NCBI GenBank assembly: GCA_045805505.1
Contig: JBJMLA010000061.1
Coordinates: 1-64,000, forward strand
Direction: 5' to 3'
Length of the DNA stretch: 64,000 bases
Source of the DNA: BP-464 sp045805505
GTDB lineage: Bacteria > Actinomycetota > Thermoleophilia > Solirubrobacterales > Solirubrobacteraceae
Part shown: in pieces, positions 22,973 to 30,510 of the stretch
Position numbering within the stretch: position 1 is the stretch's first letter
Layout of the letters: each line of letters starts with the position of its first letter
Translations under genes and position numbers: made by a program
The notes under the pieces: model-generated
What the model saw: the letters and a program-made list of their open reading frames with translations, nothing else
The model's database searches: none
Told to the model about the DNA's origin: nothing

Positions 22973-24973
22973 TCAGCCGCTGTCGGCGCCCGGACGGGCT
23001 CCGGGCAACGGCGCGCGCTCCTGGCCGTCGGCGACACCGTCGAGGAAGGCCTCGAGGGCGTCGATGCGCACCGTCCAGGCGTAGCCCTGGGCGGTCCGGC
23101 GGCCCTCCTCGCCGAGCCGCTCGCGCAGCGCCGGGTCGTCGAGCAACTGCTGGATGGCGTCCCCCACCGCCCGCGGATTCGCCTCGGGCATCAGGCAGTT
23201 GCCGCCGTCGACGCAGAAGTCGCGGTTGCCGTGGGCGTCGGTGCAGACCACCGCTCCGCCCGTGGCCATGGCCTCGAGCGGAGGGAGCGCGAAGCCCTCG
23301 TGGCGCGAGGTCTGGACGAAGACCGTCGCCTCGTTGAACAGCGCGTTGACACCCTCGTCGCTCGGCCGCACGACGTACTCGGCGCCGTGCCTGGGCCCGA
23401 GCTCGGGCTCGACGCCGAAGAGCTTGAGGCGCGGGGCCGGCTTGCGCAGGCGGCCGAACGCCTTGACGGTCAGCGGGAGGTTCTTCAGTGGGTTGGTCCG
23501 GCCCACGGCGAGCACGACGTCGTCGGCCCGCTGGGCGTCCTCGAGCGGGCGGAACGTGTCGAGGTCGATGCCCGGCGGGATCAGCTCGGCGTCGCGGCCC
23601 AGCTCGCCCAGCCGCTCGCGGTTCCACCCCGAGATCGTCATGTAGCGGAACTCGGCCCGGTAGCTGTCGAGCACCGTGTCGCGCGCCCGGCGGTCGTCGG
23701 GGTAATAGGACGTCTCGATGTCCTGGACGAAGTAGACCGGGACGCCCCGGGCCATCGAGGCGCGGAAGACCGACTCGGCCGTGTGCCACCAGGTGGCGAT
23801 CTTGATGGCGTCGACCGGCGCCAGCGCGGCGGCCAGCGCGTCGTAGTCCTCGAAGGAGTGCACGGGCGCCTCGAGCGGGAACCAGTCGGGCGCCGGCTCG
23901 AGCGTGTAGAGGGCGACCTCGTGGCCTCGCTCCTGCAGGCGGTTGAGGTGCTCGAAGACGTCGCGGTGCCCGCCACCGACACCGGTGTCCTCGGTCACGT
24001 AGACGATCCGCAGCCGGCCCTCGGGCGTGCGCACGTCGCGCTGCTCGAGGAACCCGCCCCACTGCGCCCAGAACGCCTCCTGGGAGATGCGCTCGCGCTC
24101 GCCCACCGTCGTGCCGCGCGACACGGACTCCTTGTGGGTGAGGACGGCGGTCGGGGCGTACTCGACGCTCCAGCCGGCCGCCCACGCGCGCAGGCACCAG
24201 TCGACGTCCTCGTAGGCCATCGGGTAGCGCTCGTCGAGCAGGCCGGCCTCGTCGATGAACGCGCGGCGCACATACAGGCAGGCGCCGGTGGCCGCGAGCA
24301 CGGGCCCGGGCACGTTGGCGGGGCCGTGCTCGGAGGGCTTGAACCGGTAGCGGTGGTCGAACCACTGCGGCGCGTCGATGTTGCGGTGCACGCCGGCGTG
24401 CTGGATCCGGCCGTCCGGATAGAGGAGCTTGGCGCCGACGATGGCGACGCGGTCGCGCTCGTAGGCGGCCTTCTGCAGCGCGGCCAGCCAGTGCTCGTGG
24501 GCGACGACGTCGGCGTTGAGCAGCACGACGTCGTGAGCCGGGTCGGCCGCGGCCAGTGCCCGGTTGGCGTTGGCGGCGAAGCCGACGTTCTCGGCGCCCT
24601 CGATGAGCTCGATGCCCTCGATCTCGCGCAGGCGGGCGACGTGCTCGGGCGCGCTGGCGTCGTCGGCGACGACGATGCGGACCTGCTCGGCCGGCGTCGT
24701 CGCGCGGATGCTGCGCACGGCGGCGATCACGTCGTCGGGCGGGCCGTAGGCCGGGATCGCCACCGTGACCGGGCGCCCGCGCTCCCGGTACCACCGGGCG
24801 GCCTCGCGGCGCTCGAACTCGATCGCGCCGCTGCCGGCGTCGATGCGGCTGCGCAGCGGGGTGAAGCGCAGCGGGAAGGTCAGGACCCGCAGCGCGACGG
24901 TGCGCGGGCCGAGGTACCGATATGTCAGGACCGCCCGACGCCAGAGGCCGGCGAGCGGGTTCGTCCGCGTCAC
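22973..24973 (-). CDS. Bifunctional GT2-GT4 glycosyltransferase
   Basis: 666 aa. The N-terminal GT2 domain (about 65-310) has VTVAIPAYGPPDDV, ADDASAPEH, LLNADVVAHEHW and YEDVDWCLRAWAAGW. The C-terminal GT4 domain (about 330-650) has EDTGVGGGHRDVFEHLNRL, VLAVGRTNPLKNLPL and the donor motif SRHEGFALPPLEAMATGGAVV. Both catalytic cores look intact, so the protein can add two sugars in sequence or be a chain-extending polymerase. The GTG overlaps the stop of the Wzm permease gene (GTGA), tying it to O-antigen-type export. Confidence 0.88.
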   Translation of the reverse strand: MTRTNPLAGLWRRAVLTYRYLGPRTVALRVLTFPLRFTPLRSRIDAGSGAIEFERREAARWYRERGRPVTVAIPAYGPPDDVIAAVRSIRATTPAEQVRIVVADDASAPEHVARLREIEGIELIEGAENVGFAANANRALAAADPAHDVVLLNADVVAHEHWLAALQKAAYERDRVAIVGAKLLYPDGRIQHAGVHRNIDAPQWFDHRYRFKPSEHGPANVPGPVLAATGACLYVRRAFIDEAGLLDERYPMAYEDVDWCLRAWAAGWSVEYAPTAVLTHKESVSRGTTVGERERISQEAFWAQWGGFLEQRDVRTPEGRLRIVYVTEDTGVGGGHRDVFEHLNRLQERGHEVALYTLEPAPDWFPLEAPVHSFEDYDALAAALAPVDAIKIATWWHTAESVFRASMARGVPVYFVQDIETSYYPDDRRARDTVLDSYRAEFRYMTISGWNRERLGELGRDAELIPPGIDLDTFRPLEDAQRADDVVLAVGRTNPLKNLPLTVKAFGRLRKPAPRLKLFGVEPELGPRHGAEYVVRPSDEGVNALFNEATVFVQTSRHEGFALPPLEAMATGGAVVCTDAHGNRDFCVDGGNCLMPEANPRAVGDAIQQLLDDPALRERLGEEGRRTAQGYAWTVRIDALEAFLDGVADGQERAPLPGARPGADSG

Positions 24974-25824
24974 AGCTCCTCGGCGACGCGCGGCGCCGCC
25001 CGGTTGAACACCCACAGGCCCAGGAAGAAGGTGACCAGCGTGATGGTGATCGGGCCCAGGAGCGTGACCACGCCGCCCATCGCGCTCGCCGCGGCGGGGA
25101 TGTCCTGATCGACGAACGCGTAGCGCGCCTGCTCGATCACGGCGGCCACCGGGTTGATCAGCAGCAGCTTGGCGAGCGTCTCGTACTTGGCCGCGACGGT
25201 CTCGAACGGCACGATGATCAGCGAGCCGTAGAAGACCATCTGCAGGACCACCTCCCAGATGGGCTCGAGATCGCGGAAGCGGACGTAGAGCGCCGAGAGG
25301 AGCATCGCGCAGCCGGTCGCGAACATCGCCAGGCCGACCAGCAGGAACGGCATCTCGAGCCAGGTCCAGTGGAACTTGATCCCGACGGCGAGCCCGAAGA
25401 TCAGCACGACGATCATGTTCAGCGCGAAGTTGATGGTCGCCAGCAGGACGACCGAGAGCGGGATCGCCATGCGCGGGAAGTGGATCTTGCGCACGAGGTT
25501 CTCGCGGTCGACGACGGAGCGCACCGCGCCGCCGGTCGCCTCGGCGAAGAACGTGAACAGGACGACCCCGAGCAGCAGGGACGCCGGGAACAGCGGATGG
25601 TCCGAGACGGTGATGAACTGCGTGAAGACGACGTACAGGACGCCGAAGAGCATCAGCGGCCGCATCAGCGTCCACACGTAGCCGAGGATCGAGCCGAAGA
25701 AGCGCAGCTTGAACTCGGTGACGGCCAGGGTCCACGTCAGCAGCAGGAAGCGCCGCCAGTCCCCGCCGAGCGCCGAGGGGCCGGCGATCGGCCGGCCCAT
25801 CAGGGGATGGCTGTCGGCGCTCAC
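24970..25824 (-). CDS. wzm: ABC-2 type polysaccharide export permease
   Basis: 284 aa with six predicted membrane helices and the TagG/Wzm-type cytoplasmic gate helix at the start (FLLLTWTLAVTEFKLRF, then SILGYVWTLMRP). The segment SVVDRENLVRKIHFPRMAIP and the loop FRDLEPIWEVVLQM are typical of O-antigen and teichoic acid exporters. It forms the membrane channel through which the lipid-linked glycan is moved out of the cytoplasm, powered by the ATPase gene that overlaps its start (GTGA). A longer upstream frame is discarded because it runs inside the ATPase gene. Confidence 0.93.
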   Translation of the reverse strand: MSADSHPLMGRPIAGPSALGGDWRRFLLLTWTLAVTEFKLRFFGSILGYVWTLMRPLMLFGVLYVVFTQFITVSDHPLFPASLLLGVVLFTFFAEATGGAVRSVVDRENLVRKIHFPRMAIPLSVVLLATINFALNMIVVLIFGLAVGIKFHWTWLEMPFLLVGLAMFATGCAMLLSALYVRFRDLEPIWEVVLQMVFYGSLIIVPFETVAAKYETLAKLLLINPVAAVIEQARYAFVDQDIPAAASAMGGVVTLLGPITITLVTFFLGLWVFNRAAPRVAEEL

Positions 25825-27059
25825 GTCGGTGCCTCGGCCGTCAGCTGATCGGCGCTGCGGCGCTCGATGATCAGCGTGTGCGGGAAGTCGACGAGCGCGC
25901 CGCCCGCCGTGGCGCTGGCGATGCGGATGCTGTGGGCCTCGTCCCAGCGCTCCACGAGCTCGCCCTGCCGGCCGATGTTCATGGCGATCGTGTAGGTGCC
26001 GGGCGCGAAGCCCGCCTGGAAGTTGACGGTGAACGTCACCTCCTGGGCGGCCTCGAAGTACCCGGTGTGCGGCAGCTGGCTGGCGGTGGCGACGGCGAAC
26101 ACCGCGGTGCCCTGCTCGTTGATCCACACGACGTTGAAGGTCGGGTCGAGCATCGCTTCGTGGAACCGCACGCGGGCGCGGAAGACGGAGTTCTCGCCGG
26201 CCATGTAGAGGGCGCGGCGCTCGCCCGAGCCGTCCTCGGTCCAGACCTCGAGGATCTCGGTCGGGCCGTTGCGCCAGTGTCCGCGCTTGGGGACCGGCAG
26301 CTCGTCGTCCTGGAAGTTCAGCCGCAGGTACTCGTCGGCCACCTCCGCGGGGGCGCCGAGCGCGACGGTCCGGCCGCGCTCGAGCAGCATCACCCGGTCG
26401 CAGAAGCGGGTGACCGTGCCCATGTCGTGGGTCACGAACAGGATTGTCTTGCCGGCCGCCTTCAGGCGGTTGAACACGTCGAAGCACTTCTGCTGGAACG
26501 CGGCGTCGCCGACCGCCAGGACCTCGTCGATGAGCAGGATGTCGGAGTCCGCCTGGATCGCGGTGGCGAACGCGAGCCGGACGAGCATGCCCGACGAGTA
26601 GTTCTTGATCTTGAGGTCGACGAACTCCTCGAGCTCGGCGAAGGCGATGACCTCCTCGAACCGCCTCCGCGCCTCGCGCGGGTCGACCCCCAGCATGATC
26701 GCGTTGAGCTGGACGTTGTCGCGGGCGGCGAGGTCGGGGTTGAAGCCGACGCCCAGCTCGATGAAGGTCGCCATGCGGCCCTTGGCGTAGATCGCCCCGC
26801 TGTCGGTGCCGTAGATGCCGGCCAGGCACTTCAGCAGCGTGCTCTTGCCCGAGCCGTTGCGGCCGACGATGCCGAAGAACTCGCCGCGCTCGACGGTGAA
26901 CGACACGTCGTCGAGTGCCTGGAAACGCTCGCCCGACGACCGCCGGAACGGGTGCAGGGCACGTTCCTTGAGCGTGTGGCTGCGCTCGTGGGGAAGATGG
27001 AACGTCTTGCTCACGCCGTCGACGAAGACGGCCGTGGCGTCTGTTGCCGCTGCCTGCAC
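25821..27059 (-). CDS. wzt: ABC polysaccharide export ATPase with C-terminal substrate-binding domain
   Basis: 412 aa. The nucleotide-binding domain has Walker A (GRNGSGKST), signature (YSSGM), Walker B (ILLIDEVLAVGD) and the switch histidine (FVTHD). About 160 extra C-terminal residues form a beta-sandwich-like domain, as in Wzt proteins that recognise the capped non-reducing end of the O-antigen. Chain ends are often methylated, which fits the many methyltransferases in the window. GTG at 27059 is preferred because TACCGT lies exactly seven bases upstream. ATG at 27098 would add 13 residues and overlap the promoter. Confidence 0.92.
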   Translation of the reverse strand: MQAAATDATAVFVDGVSKTFHLPHERSHTLKERALHPFRRSSGERFQALDDVSFTVERGEFFGIVGRNGSGKSTLLKCLAGIYGTDSGAIYAKGRMATFIELGVGFNPDLAARDNVQLNAIMLGVDPREARRRFEEVIAFAELEEFVDLKIKNYSSGMLVRLAFATAIQADSDILLIDEVLAVGDAAFQQKCFDVFNRLKAAGKTILFVTHDMGTVTRFCDRVMLLERGRTVALGAPAEVADEYLRLNFQDDELPVPKRGHWRNGPTEILEVWTEDGSGERRALYMAGENSVFRARVRFHEAMLDPTFNVVWINEQGTAVFAVATASQLPHTGYFEAAQEVTFTVNFQAGFAPGTYTIAMNIGRQGELVERWDEAHSIRIASATAGGALVDFPHTLIIERRSADQLTAEAPT

Positions 27060-27066
27060 GGGTCCA

Positions 27067-27072
27067 ACGGTA
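27067..27072 (-). promoter_or_regulatory. TACCGT -10-like element for wzt-wzm operon
   Basis: Minus-strand TACCGT with a seven-base spacer to GTG 27059. It lies in a 39-base divergent gap shared with the methyltransferase gene at 27099, for which no clear hexamer is seen. Confidence 0.55.
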
Positions 27073-27098
27073 GCCGCGCTGTCACCATCCGGGGGCAT

Positions 27099-27857
27099 AT
27101 GGCCGAGCAGATCCCGATCCCCGCATGGTCTCCCCTGGCGCCACACGAAAGCCGGCCCGGGGCCGAAGCGGCGACGGAGCTCGTCGCGGGCACGACCATG
27201 CTCCCGCCCGGGCGCCTGCAGACGCTCTACGGGCTGGGTGCCTACTGCGAGACCGCCGCGCTGCCCGGCGCGATCGTCCAGTGCGGCGTCTGGAAGGGCG
27301 GAGCGGCAGCGGTGCTGGCGCGCGCGGGCCTCGACCACGGTGCGGGAGCGCGGCCGCTGCACCTGTTCGACGCCTACGACGACATCTGTGAGCCCGACGA
27401 GGCCATCGACGGCGAGCGGGCCGTGCGCGAGTCCCGGGAGCAGAGCGGCGTCACCGGGCCGCTGCGGGGCCGTCTGCGCGCCCTGCGCGGCGTCTACGAC
27501 CGTTTTGGCGGGCACGGGACGGTTCCCGAGGCGCGCACCGTGGTCGTCGACCAGGCGGGGTACGACGCGGCGCTCGTGCACTTCCACTTGGGCTGGTTCC
27601 AGGACACCGTCGCGGAAGCCGCGCCGACCATCGGGCCTGTGGCGCTCCTGCACCTCGACGCGGACTTCTACGCGGGGACGAAGCTGTGCCTGGAGACCTT
27701 CTGGGCGCAGGTGGTGCCCGGCGGGCTCGTCGTCATCGACGACTACGCGACCTACGACGGCTGCCGCGCGGCCGTCGACGAGTTCCTCGCCCAGGTGCAG
27801 CCCGCGCACCTGATCAACTGGATGGACGAGGACGCGCGCTACGTCATCAAGCGCTGA
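27099..27857 (+). CDS. TylF/MycF-type macrocin O-methyltransferase family protein
   Basis: 252 aa. The family core is present: LPGAIVQCGVWKGGAAAVLA (SAM loop), LFDAYDDI, a middle HFHLGWFQDTVAE, LLHLDADFYAGTK (metal-binding acidic residues) and GGLVVIDDYATYDGCRAAVDEFL. Known members are Mg-dependent 3-O-methyltransferases of deoxysugars on antibiotics. Here the likely substrate is a deoxysugar in the surface glycan, possibly an end cap read by Wzt. The ATG is preceded by a short G-run (GGGGG) that may act as a Shine-Dalgarno. Confidence 0.87.
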   Translation: MAEQIPIPAWSPLAPHESRPGAEAATELVAGTTMLPPGRLQTLYGLGAYCETAALPGAIVQCGVWKGGAAAVLARAGLDHGAGARPLHLFDAYDDICEPDEAIDGERAVRESREQSGVTGPLRGRLRALRGVYDRFGGHGTVPEARTVVVDQAGYDAALVHFHLGWFQDTVAEAAPTIGPVALLHLDADFYAGTKLCLETFWAQVVPGGLVVIDDYATYDGCRAAVDEFLAQVQPAHLINWMDEDARYVIKR

Positions 27858-27877
27858 CCCTGGTAGAACGACGCATC

Positions 27878-28090
27878 GTGCCTCCGCCCTCGCCCGTCAC
27901 GCCCGGCGCCGTCGATCAGCTCGCGCAGCGCCTCGACCGTCTCGAGGCCGAGGACACGCGCTTTCGCCATGACGTCCGTGCCCAGCTGCGGCGGGCCGAC
28001 ATCGCGCTCGAGGACATCGTCGCGGCCCTGGAGGTCCTGCGCTCCCGGATCGAGGCGCTCGAGCCCCCGGAGCGGTCGCCCGCGCCATGA
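27878..28090 (+). CDS. Small coiled-coil protein coupled to a large glycosyltransferase
   Basis: 70 aa from GTG, with hexamer TAGAAC eight bases upstream. After a Pro-rich start, residues about 14-60 form one amphipathic helix (DQLAQRLDRLEAEDTRF, then DIALEDIVAALEVLRSRIEAL). It has no known domain. The stop overlaps the ATG of the 807-residue glycosyltransferase (ATGA), and similar helices occur at the C-termini of other glycosyltransferases here. It may be a detached oligomerisation helix for its neighbour. Confidence 0.6.
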   Translation: MPPPSPVTPGAVDQLAQRLDRLEAEDTRFRHDVRAQLRRADIALEDIVAALEVLRSRIEALEPPERSPAP

Positions 28091-30510
28091 GGTTCTGCAC
28101 GAGCGCCACGGTGCTCGAGCTGCCGCACGTCCGCTCGCTGGCCGACCGGCTGGACGAGCACCATCCGGGCACCCGGCTGGTCACGCTGCTGCTCGGCCGC
28201 CCGGAGCTGCGTCCCGACGAGCCGTTCGACGTCATCACGCCCGCCGAGCTGCAGCTCCCGGCCTACGAGGAGATCGCGCCGCGTCACACCGCGGAGGACC
28301 TCGCGCTGCTGCTGCAGCCCCACCTGCTGCAGAAGCTGCTCGGCGACGAGGCCGGCGACGCGCTCGTCTACCTCGACCCCGCCCACGAGGTCCTCGCGCC
28401 GCTCGACGCCATCGCCCGCGAGCTCGAGCGGGCGCCGGTCCTGCTCAGCCCTCGCACGTCCGCCCCGCTGCCCGAGGACGGCAAGCGGCCGTCCGACGTC
28501 GACGTGCGCGAGGACGGCCGCATCGACCCGGGCTTCGTCGCGCTGCGCCCGGGCGAGGCCGCGACGCGGTTCCTCGACTGGTGGGCCCAGCGCGCCCGCG
28601 ACCTGATCGTTTACCTGGCCGCCACCGAGGCGGCGGGCAGCGCGGATCAGGGACGTCGCCAGCTCAAGCGCATCCTCGATCTCGCGGCGCCGCTGCATCC
28701 CGACGTGGGACAGCTGCGGGACTCGACGCTGGAGGTCAGCGGCTGGAACCTGCACGAGCGCTCGCTCGACGCAGCGGCCTCGGTCGCCCTGCACGGCTTC
28801 CGGCCCGATCAGCCCCATCTGATCGCCGCCCACCTGACCCGGGTGACGCCCGCGGGCAACGCGCAGCTCGCGGCGCTGCTCGACGGCTACGCCAAGCGCC
28901 TGCGCGACCGCGGCCTCGTCGATCTTCCCCACCGCGCCCAGGTCGGCCGGACGCTGGCCAACGGCGAGGTGTTCAGCGACCGCCTCCTGCGCCTCTACGT
29001 CGAGGCACTGGCCGCCGGCGAGGACTTCGGCGACCCGTTCTCGGCGGAGGGGACCGAGCGCTTCATGGCCTGGCTGCGCGCGCCGGCCGGCCCCGGCGCC
29101 CGGGCCGGGATCTCGCGCTACCTGCTGCGGGCCTACCACGACCGGCCGGACCTGCCGGTCGCCTATCCGGACCTCGACGGCCCCGACGGCGAGCAGTTCG
29201 CGGGCTGGGCGTGGGTGTTCGGCCGGCGCGAGCTCGACATCCCGGATGCCTTCCTGCCGCCCGCGCCCGCCCACGTCCAGGGCGCGGTGACGCGCACGGC
29301 CGCGCCTTCGATCAACGTGGCGGGCTACTTCACCGGCACGCTCGGGCTCGGCGAGGCGGCACGGCTCTACGTGCTCGGGCTCGACACCGCGGGCGTGCCC
29401 GTGGGGACGCGCACCGTCGACGCCGCGCTTCCCGTCGAGCAGCGTGCCGCGGCGCAGCGCAGCTACACGCGCGTCGGCTTCGCCGCTCGTCCCGAGCTCG
29501 ATGACGCGCCGTTCAACCTCGTCTGCGTCAACGCCGACGAGCTCCCGCGCTTCACCCGCCAGATCGGCGAGCAGTTCCTCGCCGGGCGCCACAACATCGG
29601 GGTCTGGGCCTGGGAGACCGACGTCGTGCCGCGGCGCTGGGACGAGTCGTTCCGGCTCCTCGACGAGATCTGGGTCTACAGCCGCTACATCGCCGAGAAC
29701 CTCGGCCGGGTGTCCCCGGTGCCGGTCATCCCGATCCCGCCCCCGGTCCTGGCGCCCGAGCCCGGCCCGGCGCCCGAGCTCGGCCTGCCCGGCGGGTTCC
29801 GGTTCATGTTCATGTTCGACTTCTTCTCGACGGTGCAGCGCAAGAACCCCGTCGGGGTCATCGAGGCGTTCAAGCGCGCGTTCGCGCCCGGCGAGGGGCC
29901 GCACCTCGTCATCAAGACGATCCACGGCAGCGACCGGCCGGCCGACCTCGAGGCGCTGCTGTTCGCGGCGCGCGACCGGCCGGACGTGTTCGTCATCGAC
30001 GAGTCGCTCAGCGTCGCCGACAAGAACGGCCTGCTGGGCAGCTGCGACTGCTACGTCTCGCTGCACCGCAGCGAGGGCTGGGGCCTGCCGCTGGCCGAGT
30101 GCATGGCGATGGGCAAGCCGGTGATCGCCACGGCGTACTCCGGCAACCTGGACTTCATGGGCCCGGGCAACTCCTACCTGGTCGACTACACGCTCACGCA
30201 GGTCGGCGGTGACGCCGAGATCTATCCCGCCGAGGGCACCTGGGCCGAGCCCGACCTCGACGACGCGGCACGGCAGATGCGCGCCGTCTTCGACGACCCC
30301 GCGCTGGCGCGGGCGCGCGGTGTGCGCGCCCGGCGCGACATCACCGAGCAGCTGAGCCCGGAGCGGGCCGGCGCGATCGCGCGCCGGCGGCTCGAGCACG
30401 TGCTGGAGGCCAGGGCTCGGATCCCGGTGGCCCCGGTCGCCCCTCCGTGGACGGCCCGCCGGGTCGCCGGCGCCGCGCGGCGGCGACTGCGCGAACTCGG
30501 CGGCCGCTAG
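28087..30510 (+). CDS. Multidomain glycosyltransferase: degenerate GT-A-like domain, helical module, active GT4
   Basis: 807 aa. Residues about 1-275 match the domain of the proteins at 17498, 18694 and 30507 but have lost the key positions: DPAH in place of DxD, GFVALRPG in place of the NxG loop, and no DQxW. Residues about 295-400 are the helical module (ANGEVFS, FGDPF, RFMAWLRAP, YHDRPDLPVAYPDLDG). The GT4 domain (about 410-780) starts INVAGYFTGTLGLGEAARL and has an intact donor site LHRSEGWGLPLAECMAMGKPVIAT. One active transferase domain is predicted. The TAG stop shares a CTAG with the convergent gene. Confidence 0.82.
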   Translation: MRFCTSATVLELPHVRSLADRLDEHHPGTRLVTLLLGRPELRPDEPFDVITPAELQLPAYEEIAPRHTAEDLALLLQPHLLQKLLGDEAGDALVYLDPAHEVLAPLDAIARELERAPVLLSPRTSAPLPEDGKRPSDVDVREDGRIDPGFVALRPGEAATRFLDWWAQRARDLIVYLAATEAAGSADQGRRQLKRILDLAAPLHPDVGQLRDSTLEVSGWNLHERSLDAAASVALHGFRPDQPHLIAAHLTRVTPAGNAQLAALLDGYAKRLRDRGLVDLPHRAQVGRTLANGEVFSDRLLRLYVEALAAGEDFGDPFSAEGTERFMAWLRAPAGPGARAGISRYLLRAYHDRPDLPVAYPDLDGPDGEQFAGWAWVFGRRELDIPDAFLPPAPAHVQGAVTRTAAPSINVAGYFTGTLGLGEAARLYVLGLDTAGVPVGTRTVDAALPVEQRAAAQRSYTRVGFAARPELDDAPFNLVCVNADELPRFTRQIGEQFLAGRHNIGVWAWETDVVPRRWDESFRLLDEIWVYSRYIAENLGRVSPVPVIPIPPPVLAPEPGPAPELGLPGGFRFMFMFDFFSTVQRKNPVGVIEAFKRAFAPGEGPHLVIKTIHGSDRPADLEALLFAARDRPDVFVIDESLSVADKNGLLGSCDCYVSLHRSEGWGLPLAECMAMGKPVIATAYSGNLDFMGPGNSYLVDYTLTQVGGDAEIYPAEGTWAEPDLDDAARQMRAVFDDPALARARGVRARRDITEQLSPERAGAIARRRLEHVLEARARIPVAPVAPPWTARRVAGAARRRLRELGGR

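Noticed and set aside
21843..24794. Upstream extension of the minus-strand frame of secreted copy 2 (1332 codons in total)
   Set aside because: Only the last 348 codons, from the ATG at 21842, encode the signal peptide and family motifs. The rest is an alternate frame of the first array copy and the GT2-GT4 gene.
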